From contig BROG01000370.1 in assembly GCA_030159075.1 (NCBI GenBank), forward strand, positions 427,001 through 491,000: DNA of 64,000 bases. The letters are read 5' to 3'. A program made the position numbers and the translations under genes. This stretch comes from Atrina japonica (Eukaryota; Mollusca; Bivalvia; Pterioida; Pinnidae). The notes beneath the pieces were generated by a model. That model was not told the origin of the DNA, did not search any database, and saw only the letters and a list, made by a program, of their open reading frames with translations. Below are positions 58,326 to 64,000 of the stretch, one piece after another. Positions within the stretch are counted from its first letter, which is position 1. Every line of letters starts with the position of its first letter.

Positions 58326-59106
58326 ATAGACACAACTGCAAAATCAGTTATTAGAACTACATTTTAGCCATCTGTATATATACATGTACTAGAGAATTTT
58401 AACCAAAATAAAGGTTTAGGATAGAAAATTATGATGACTCTGGAAGGTAATTCATTCTATGTTCCTTTCATGTTTGTTGAAATCCTTTTTTATATGTGTG
58501 CTCTTTAATTTTGTCCTGGTTGTCATGTTCTGTACCTTGCCAACATGACAGTGTGCCATGACAGTGTGCCATGACAGATCAGACATCCACTCAATATCCA
58601 CTAGGTAGGATGGTTCCATTTACTTCTTATTATCAATACTGTATATAGTAATTAGTACTTCCTGTCAAGGGCTTGATTACAACTAGTACAAAAAAAAACA
58701 AACGAGAATTTGATCTGTGATATATATTTTAATGGGGTTTCCCTGCATTTCTGCATGATTACTGGTTCAGGTTTCAATCATTTTCTGATGCGCCAAACCC
58801 TAGCATATTGTAGAGATTTATTTCTGTTTTGTGACTTGCCAGCTTACATGTGCATTGGTACAAACACATGCATTTTCTGATCTTGAACATAAAATATTTG
58901 ATGGCGTATACCGTGACTCCTAGAACTTTCAGACCACAAAATTGTTAAAGGATGCTACCCTAAATTTTGCATGTTTGTAAATTGTATGTAACACTAGTTG
59001 TACTGGTACCATATGCACAGGAAAATCACCAATGCTAAACGTAAAATACCCCAGCTGGTGGCTGACTACATGCAAATTATTTTTCAATCTTTTTGATTTA
59101 AGTAGG

Positions 59107-59109
<3 letters not shown>

Positions 59110-59173
<64 letters not shown>
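59110..59173. repeat. (CT)n microsatellite
   Basis: A 64-bp uninterrupted CT tract followed by a short TA run, immediately before an inverted-repeat element. Confidence 0.98.
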
Positions 59174-59183
<10 letters not shown>

Positions 59184-59189
59184 GTATAC

Positions 59190-59365
59190 AGTAAAACCTG
59201 CTATAGTGGCCACCTCTATATAAGGATTACCTGTTTATAAAGGCCATTTTTTTAAGTCCCTTGACACTTCAACTAAATTGAACCTGTGTATAAGGGTCAC
59301 CAGCATATAAAGGTCAGTATTTTCTGGTCCCTTGGGTGGCCCCTATATACAGGTTTCCCTGTATA
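59190..59365. mobile_element. CAGTAAAACCTG-ended inverted-repeat element
   Basis: Left end CAGTAAAACCTGCTATAGTG, right end TATATACAGGTTTCCCTG. The interior is a series of ATATAAAGG.CA words that pair across the centre. The best-preserved of four loci (others at 520, 19170 and 57365). Confidence 0.65.
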
Positions 59366-59711
59366 TTTTTTCATATATATAAATATATATATATATATAT
59401 TTATATAATCATATACATGTGTAGATGTAGATCTATTTATTTTAAATATTTTCAGAAGAACCTAATGCATGTTAATGCTGTGTATAATATACATGTACAC
59501 TGTTTCAACTGTTTATAAAACTGAGTTATAAAATACATACAAATGTATACTGGTATATACAATGTTCCAAATGTACATTGTGCCATGTACATGCATATTA
59601 TATACACAGGAAAGATAATATTGGGATTTCTACATTGTAGATGTTGTACATTTGTAATACAAAAGTATTCATTGTGTATACTTGTACAAAAAGTATATAT
59701 ATGTTGGTATA

Positions 59712-59890
59712 CCAGAGATTTTCCTACCTTCAAAATTCCTGCAGGATAGCCATAATGAAGACTTAAAAATGAAATTCATAGAGAACGAAAATGGGGTTAC
59801 GTGATTTGTAACCTGAACGACTGCTCCCGTGTTATTTTGTGGCCTGGGAATGGGTCCTGTAACTGCACCCAAAATCAGCCTAGGAAAATT
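59712..59890. mobile_element. CAGGGATTTTCC-family element, copy 4
   Basis: CAGAGATTTTCCTACC at left, TAGGAAAATTCATG at right, interior GGGAATGGGTCCTGTAAC shared with copy 5. GTATAC on both sides may be the target duplication. Confidence 0.65.
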
Positions 59891-60145
59891 CATGTATACA
59901 GTCTGTCTGTTGGAAATAAATTCAAGACGTACCTCTGGCTCTGCAAACACATACAACATATTATTTTATCATGGGGTGTGAAATATTAAAATTTAGTGTA
60001 CCTGTAAGCAAAGAGGAACTGCACAGGTCTGGGAACATTGCTTCTTTTGAAGGTACAGAATATGTACAGGTAACCATACATTTATTTGATTTTCATTTTT
60101 GAGTTGGCTATTTCATCAGATACTATAATATACCATGGTCAGTAG

Positions 60146-60330
60146 CCAGCCATTTTCCTACCTCTGAAATTCTGGGTCCAGGGTCCGAAAATTTGGAAAA
60201 TGTTCAACATTTAAAATAAAACAGAAAAAATTGATTTGAGGCACTTAATGGAAAAATACTGGTACTTGCATTGGTAATGGGTCCTGTAACCGAACCTCAA
60301 AATGGTCTTGGAAAATCCCTGTTAGCTCTT
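60146..60330. mobile_element. CAGGGATTTTCC-family element, copy 5
   Basis: CAGCCATTTTCCTACCTC at left, TTGGAAAATCCCTG at right, with GTAATGGGTCCTGTAACC inside. Confidence 0.65.
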
Positions 60331-60829
60331 TATATAAGGTACAGAACATGCACATGTGATGTATATATGTATACGTGGCGAAACACCAACTTCCATTTTG
60401 ATTCTTGTTTTTGTAATACTTGACTGATGCATTTCTGGTAGGTTTTGGCGCAATGTCTGGTTTTGTTTTCGAACTAATGCAAGTCGAGCCTTTATTCTAG
60501 ATCTACGGTATGTACATGTACATGTTCTGTCCTCTAAGTCTGAACAAATGTAGTTAATTAAGACTGGCATTGTTTCAAGAATGCATCTTTGAGATCAGAA
60601 ATAGGCTTAGGCATGCAAATGTGAAAATAACCATGTAAATAGCTAATTTGCATGCTAATTATTACTAATACTTTTTGTTCTAGTGAGTTTACGAGTTTAA
60701 TGCCATAGATTTTTATAAAAACTTCCAAGTATCGAGCATTAAGGAACCAACATATTGTGTCTAGGTGGCAGTATTTATTTATAGCATGTGATTTTAGTGT
60801 ATATATGATGTAAGTATGGGTACATCCAT

Positions 60830-60960
60830 TTTAAATTTGAGCTCAACAGATGAAGTCTATTTGATTGAAACAATCGTCTTGAGCATTTGTTTTGACCCCT
60901 ACATGTATTTGGACAGAACTGTAACTTTACTATTATGTGTATCGTATTTAGTTTCTTAGT
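60830..60960 (-). repeat. Family E repeat, inverted fragment
   Basis: GAGCTCAACAGATGAAGTCT, ATTGAAACAATCGTCTTGAG and CATTTGTTTTGACC are the reverse of the family E core; GAGCTCAACTGATGAAGTC also occurs at 24195. Confidence 0.55.
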
Positions 60961-61024
60961 AGCACAATATACAATCATTACCGGTACTCTATATTGAACC
61001 CATGTGAGTTCAATATTACACAAA

Positions 61025-61171
61025 GCAGTGGACTTAAAAATCACCGAGATCCTGGCCCCAAAACCAAGTAGAGAGCAGTGGACTTAAAAATCACCGAGAT
61101 CCTGGCCCCAAAACCAAGTAGAGAGCAGTGGACTTAAAAATCACCGAGATCCTGGCCCCAAAACCAAGCAA
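61025..61171. repeat. 50-bp tandem repeat, 3 units
   Basis: Unit GCAGTGGACTTAAAAATCAC plus CGAGATCCTGGCCCCAAAAC plus CAAGTAGAGA. The copies are identical except the last end, so the duplication is recent. Confidence 0.97.
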
Positions 61172-61944
61172 AGAATCAGTGTTAAATTTTCCTGGACTTG
61201 CAATTATGTGTACATGTATAAACATAAGTTTTTCTGTGTTTAACAGTGTTAAATGTGCATTTTATAAAAGATAAAAATTTTGACTGAGGATTGAAACAGT
61301 GTGTCTGATTCTGATCCCAGCCTCTGGTTTTATGCTGTATGTAAATTTTGGTCTAAGATTTAAAGTTATTGAAAAATATTTCATTTTGTCGGTGTCTTGT
61401 ATTTAAAACCTAGCATGTTTTGATGAGACGTCTTTTTCAAAGTGTGACAATTTGCATGAGGTGACAGCTTTCCTTGTAAAATCATTAATTATCGAATGTT
61501 GTTTATGGTTTGGTTATGAAGATGGTTTAATTGTTAAAAAATTTAGTTGAACGTGGGAGGTGTACATGTGACCCCTTCATATTACAAGGTAAAGTTAATA
61601 CATGTATTGACTTAGAGCAATATGAGGTTGCTGTCGTCAACGGCATTTTTTTCAAAATTGAGAAATCGACACTAAACAATTTCAATCAATACAATAAAAT
61701 ACATCTGAACAAGGTTTTACTTACATTTAAGCCCTTTGACCTAGTTTTACAGGCATGGAATAAATACTGTATTGAAATAGAATATTTATTTCACTGTGGT
61801 AATGATAATCATGATATGTACATGTAAGTCACTGAGGTGTCCTCTAGGTCAAGCATTAGGACCTTTAACATTATGTTCAGATAGTTTTGAAGACAATGAA
61901 TGTCTGGAAAGTGCAGTCCTAGGTTAAACCATGAAGTATCTTGC

Positions 61945-62135
61945 CTCTAGTCTCGGCACAAATTTGAGTCCAGCTAGAACCTTCGCTGATTTTGTGAGTA
62001 AGTTTGCGAGTCTACTTGTCGAGGGCCGGTGGTCTCCTCCAGAGTGAGTTGAAACCAGGCTATCTCCTCATCACTAAAGCCTGGCTGCCACCATGTGACT
62101 AAATAATTGTTGAGTGTGGCGTAAAACAACATTCA
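61945..62135 (+). mobile_element. SINE-like element, family B, plus copy
   Basis: GTTTGCGAGTCTACTTGTCG, AGGGCCGGTGGTCTCCTCCA, CTGGCTGCCACCATGTGACT and GTTGAGTGTGGCGTAAAACA, as in 12424-12625. The tRNA-like head is decayed. Confidence 0.7.
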
Positions 62136-62140
62136 GACAA

Positions 62141-62256
62141 GTCTAGAATTTGAGTTCATGGCAAATGATAACAACTCTGGTGCAGAATGTTAGCAAAAGT
62201 CCAGAATTTGAGTTCATGGCAAATGATACCAACTCTGGTGCAGCATGTGAGCAAAG
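62141..62256. repeat. 58-bp tandem duplication
   Basis: GTCTAGAATTTGAGTTCATG at 62141 and GTCCAGAATTTGAGTTCATG at 62199 begin two near-identical copies just after the SINE-like tail. Confidence 0.9.
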
Positions 62257-64000
62257 TCCAAATTATTTTTGGCATGTTAATTTTGGCTGGTGACATCTGG
62301 TTCGTGTACACACTTAAAAGTGAAAAATATAAAGTGGGATTTACCAGTAAAACTGCAACTTTATGTAACATGAACACACAGCCTACAAAACTGCAGTAAG
62401 TTGGGGCACAAGTCGATGTACTTTTATGTAGATTCCCCTCAGGTCTATGCGGAGTGATGTGCATACATGTTTTTCTATTATACAGAATTTATCCTGAAGC
62501 CATAGGCATTCATAATAGACTCAATACACATCTCCAATGTGTTAATCTTGTTATTGGGAACCATCCATCACCAAGGACCGTGATCCATCACTTTTCTGAC
62601 AGTGATGCATAGCTTCCAGCATTGCCATCTTGCTTGCCATTACTTACAAATGGTTTATACGTTTTATTCTGTACTGTGTGTAGTATCTATGTTATATATA
62701 CTTGTATATATCCATATGACATGGTTCAGTCATAAAAGTGCTGACCTGAAGGGTGATATTCACGTTAAACACACTCAGTAGGTCTTCATGTAGTTTCAGT
62801 TCGGTCCATGTTGAAAGGCATTGGCAGTCTTCATTTTATTATACATTAAAAGTAGCTTTGTAGCTGGCAACGATTAAGTGGAATGGACCAATAAATTGGA
62901 ACCCAATGGCACCCCTGTTTAAAACTTTTCCACTGGGAACCATGCATGAATAATTGCTTTATTTTCCAGCATACAAATTTTACATTATTCAGTTGGGTGT
63001 AACTCTTTCTTCAGAAGCGATACCCAACCTGTTTATCTTCTGGAGGAGACAGCTGTGATTAACTTACCCTGTCGTTATAGTACTGTATATCAAATATGTA
63101 AATATGGTATCTGTTTAATGTTAGTAGAAGGGCATACCTGTGTTCTGTGCAGCTGAATTAATACAATAGTTTGAATAAATATATGTACATACACTTTACA
63201 TGAAAATGCCACACAAGTGTTATAGTACATACTGAATAACCATGCAAATTTATCTTGTTATCTAAATATTTGAAATAAAAAGCAAATGTTTAAAATGATA
63301 GTCAATAAATTTAGACATTGTCAGTTCTAAGGATTTGATGAAAAAAAAAATACTGAACTGAGATCTAAGAATTTGAAATGAAATTGATTTTTGTCTACGT
63401 TATGACGTAGATCTGTAATCCAAAGACTGAATATTAGCATAATTATATGAAAAAGTCAATTTTTGTTGAATTCTGATTGTTTCTATCATTCAACCTTTTC
63501 CCTTTCTTACCAAATTCTTGTTGATGGCAGATAGAAATGTTGAAATGAATATTAAGTAGGTTATCTTTTAAACATGAACAATAGAAAAAAAAAATATATA
63601 ATAGGGATGAATAGGACAAAAACATAATTCTCCGGATCATGGGACTGGATAATATTCCTCACTGGTGGAGTCGGAAGTCGGGAAAGTACAATCATAATCC
63701 GTTTACACATACAATGGTGACGGCTCCATTTCAATATTTGACACACCCATAAAATGCCCGCTCAGAATGAAGACGTTCTCATACTACAGTTAAATGCTTT
63801 ATTCTCTCACTGCTTTCATATATTCCAGATTATTTCTGATAAGGAATGCTGTTCCACAGTTTGTATTTAGTTGTGTCTGGCATTTTTTGTTCTGGTTTCT
63901 TTGTGTTTTGACTATAACTACTTTCTAACAAAACCCAGAGTCCGCCATATTGGATCTCTTTATGTCGCTAGGAACAAAAGAATCATTTAATACCCATTTA

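Larger units (their letters stand above)
47893..64000 (+). other. spen: Spen intron 1 (at least 16.1 kb)
   Basis: Runs to the window end. Besides the listed elements I recognise nothing in 47900-48960, 49200-49560, 49840-51750, 51920-53930, 54290-54780, 55730-57240, 57800-58070, 58330-59100, 59400-59700, 60330-60820, 61180-61930 and 62260-64000. G-rich strings at 50763-50782 and AT-rich stretches are low complexity. Confidence 0.75.

Overview
The window is eukaryotic nuclear DNA. It is AT-rich and intron-rich, about 99% non-coding, with long (CT)n/(GA)n microsatellites, short tandem arrays, tRNA-derived SINE-like copies and many small inverted-repeat elements. The most abundant dispersed repeat (core CTGATCCCACCTCTGG, then CAGAGGTCCGTG) and the SINE tail TGTGGCGTAAAAC are of a kind I associate with bivalve molluscs. 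Together with the two host genes this suggests a bivalve; the species cannot be named from sequence alone.

Two protein-coding genes are well supported, both by hand-assembled exons. (1) On the minus strand, from 31293 down past position 1, lies a five-exon amidohydrolase-superfamily gene of the EF_0837/Oant_2987 'deacetylase' (dihydroorotase-like) type. Its exons are 31008-31293, 12949-13065, 3725-3875, 2200-2288 and 1-441. All internal junctions have AG/GT sites and matching phases (1, 1, 2, 1), giving 361 continuous codons that carry the metal-binding HxH, the GVKVR lysine, the VHH, the THTYH and the STDMH motifs. Only the C-terminal end lies outside the window. (2) On the plus strand, 47810-47892 is the first coding exon of a Spen/SHARP-type RNA-binding repressor: start of RRM1, RNP2 motif, canonical donor and in-frame upstream stop. 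The rest of the gene lies beyond the window, so its first intron exceeds 16 kb. The genes are divergent, with 16.5 kb of repeats between their start codons.

Layout. 1-31 kb: the amidohydrolase gene, whose introns hold a degenerate zinc-finger ORF (8469-9560), several MITE-like families, LINE 3' fragments, 31-bp and 36-bp minisatellites and compound microsatellites. 31-47.8 kb: intergenic, dominated by a 27-bp higher-order satellite (32.9-34.5 kb), ACAGAT-type repeats, SINE-like copies and expanding GA/TA tracts. 47.8-64 kb: Spen exon 1 and its intron, with hAT-like and other inverted-repeat elements and a few weak exon candidates.

No RNA gene, CRISPR array or complete autonomous transposon was found. 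Nothing here amounts to a new multi-gene system. The most notable structures are the reconstructed amidohydrolase gene, the triplicated zinc-finger module, the hairpin element with loops in both orientations, the near-perfect palindrome at 1.2 kb and the higher-order satellite.
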